Shown here: positions 63,300 through 64,000 of the stretch, one piece after another
How positions within the stretch are numbered: the first letter of the stretch is position 1
How the letters are laid out: each line of letters opens with the position of its first letter
Assembly: GCA_020445785.1 (NCBI GenBank)
Contig: JAGRFZ010000059.1
Coordinates: 1 to 64,000, forward strand
DNA from: Rhodocyclaceae bacterium
GTDB lineage: Bacteria; Pseudomonadota; Gammaproteobacteria; Burkholderiales; Rhodocyclaceae
Reading direction: 5' to 3'
DNA length: 64,000 nucleotides
Notes under the pieces: model-generated
Database searches by the model: none
Seen by the model: only the letters and a program-made list of their open reading frames with translations
Told to the model about the DNA's origin: nothing
Made by a program: the position numbers and the translations under genes

Positions 63300-63996
63300 G
63301 GCGGAATTCTGGCGCGGTATCGTCTGGCGGGTGATCGAGGCCCAACACACCGCCGCGACGATGAAGCTGGTGGACTCGGCCGCCGAACAGGATCTGCTCG
63401 AAGCCTTGCTCGATGGCGGCAAACCGGCCTGGCCCGAAGCTGCGCTGCACCTCGATTACCTGCTGGCAACGCCCTTCCGCTACCCGCCTCCCGCGGGTGG
63501 CTCCCGCTTTCGCGGAGAGGCCGACGCCGGCGTGTTCTACGCTGCCGGCTCGGTGCGTACGGCCTGCGCCGAACTCGGCTACTGGCGCTGGCGCTTCCTG
63601 CAGGACGCCCCCGAACTCGAGCGACTCGAACCGGTGGCCCATACTGCTTTCCGCAGCCAGATCGATACCCGCGCGATCGACCTGCGCAGGGCACCGTTCG
63701 ACCGCGATGCCGAGATGTGGCGCGACCCCACCGACTACCGCCCCTGCCAGCACATCGCCCGCCAGTGCCGGCAGGCGGAACTCGGCGCCATCCTCTACGC
63801 TTCCGTGCGCGATCCGCTGCCGGGCTGGTGCATCGCCGTGCTCAACCCGGCCGCCTTCGCCCGCCCCCGCCCCTTGAGCGGCAACCAGACCTGGTGGCTC
63901 GCGGTCAATCCGCAGGAGGTCGTCTGGCGACGACGCCAGCAGTCGCTGGTGGTGGACATGTGCAGATGGTCACCCCGATCGGAGGAATCCGGATGA
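63259..63996 (+). CDS. RES-domain toxin
   Basis: A protein of 245 residues from GTG 63259. The RES domain contains Arg, Glu and Ser/Thr at the usual sites: VWRVIEAQHTAATMKLVDSA, LDYLLATPFRYPPPAGGSRF, EADAGVFYAAGSVRTACAEL and ILYASVRDPLPGWCIAVL. RES toxins studied so far act on NAD+ (phosphorolysis or ADP-ribosyl transfer). The start is uncertain because the frame overlaps the antitoxin end; residues before IVWRV are poorly conserved. A 15-bp direct repeat spans the junction (63284-63298 and 63312-63326). Confidence 0.92.
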   Translation: MSSNTWTPRAVSSEAEFWRGIVWRVIEAQHTAATMKLVDSAAEQDLLEALLDGGKPAWPEAALHLDYLLATPFRYPPPAGGSRFRGEADAGVFYAAGSVRTACAELGYWRWRFLQDAPELERLEPVAHTAFRSQIDTRAIDLRRAPFDRDAEMWRDPTDYRPCQHIARQCRQAELGAILYASVRDPLPGWCIAVLNPAAFARPRPLSGNQTWWLAVNPQEVVWRRRQQSLVVDMCRWSPRSEESG

Positions 63997-64000
63997 AGCA
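63993..64000 (+). CDS. Start of the next gene (partial, cut by the window edge)
   Basis: An ATG at 63993 overlaps the toxin stop (ATGA), and GGAGG lies 7 nt upstream. Only two codons and two bases are visible, so nothing can be said about the product except that it appears coupled to the toxin-antitoxin pair. Confidence 0.4.

Overview
The window is a dense, GC-rich chromosomal segment of a Gram-negative bacterium, most likely a betaproteobacterium (Rhodocyclales-like is my best guess). This rests on the block mlaF-E-D-A-C-B / ABC-2 exporter / ibaG / murA / hisG / hisD with a short-form HisG, on CIRCE upstream of rpoH, on a phasin gene, and on the run miaB-phoH-ybeY-corC-lnt-glyQ-glyS-gmhB-plsC. 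No insertion sequence, phage, CRISPR array or rRNA was seen.

Layout. 1-6.7 kb (minus): the N-terminal part of a very large repeat adhesin with a LapA-type retention module, a LuxR-type regulator, and the adaptor and ABC ATPase of its type I secretion system. 6.9-7.8 kb: rpoH behind a perfect CIRCE operator. 8-17.2 kb (minus): outer-membrane lipid asymmetry (Mla) genes, an ABC-2 exporter, ibaG, murA and two histidine genes. 17.3-34.6 kb: an MSHA-type pilus locus. It begins with a sigma-54 activator, followed by MshM-, MshL-, MshN-, MshE-, MshG- and MshI/J/K-like proteins and two unusual prepilins, then a class III nucleotide cyclase, an opposite-strand histidine kinase, and a large pilin gene. 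The pilin gene sits behind a clear -24/-12 promoter with two upstream TGTC-N8-GACA dyads.

34.6-38.8 kb: a CPA2 antiporter and kdsD-lptC-lptA (LPS). 38.9-40.5 kb: a crotonase and a strongly expressed phasin. 40.9-51 kb (minus): housekeeping genes from miaB to plsC, then an elongator tRNA-Met on the plus strand. 51.3-58.2 kb (minus): a compact four-gene cassette of an MFS permease carrying two periplasmic sensor domains, an orphan PF04392-type periplasmic binding protein, a Ser/Thr kinase-Cache-HAMP receptor and an alpha/beta hydrolase. This is the best candidate for an undescribed system. 58.3-61.3 kb: hyi-glxR-glycerate 2-kinase. 61.4-62.8 kb: a PAS-GGDEF-hemerythrin protein. 62.9-64 kb: a Xre/RES toxin-antitoxin pair with a paired-dyad operator.

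How the parts fit together: much of the window concerns the cell surface and adhesion (giant adhesin, MSHA-like pilus, Mla, LPS, Lnt) and sensory control of it (LuxR regulator, sigma-54 two-component pair, cyclase, GGDEF protein, receptor kinase). Assignments rest on reading motifs and gene order; no database search was run.
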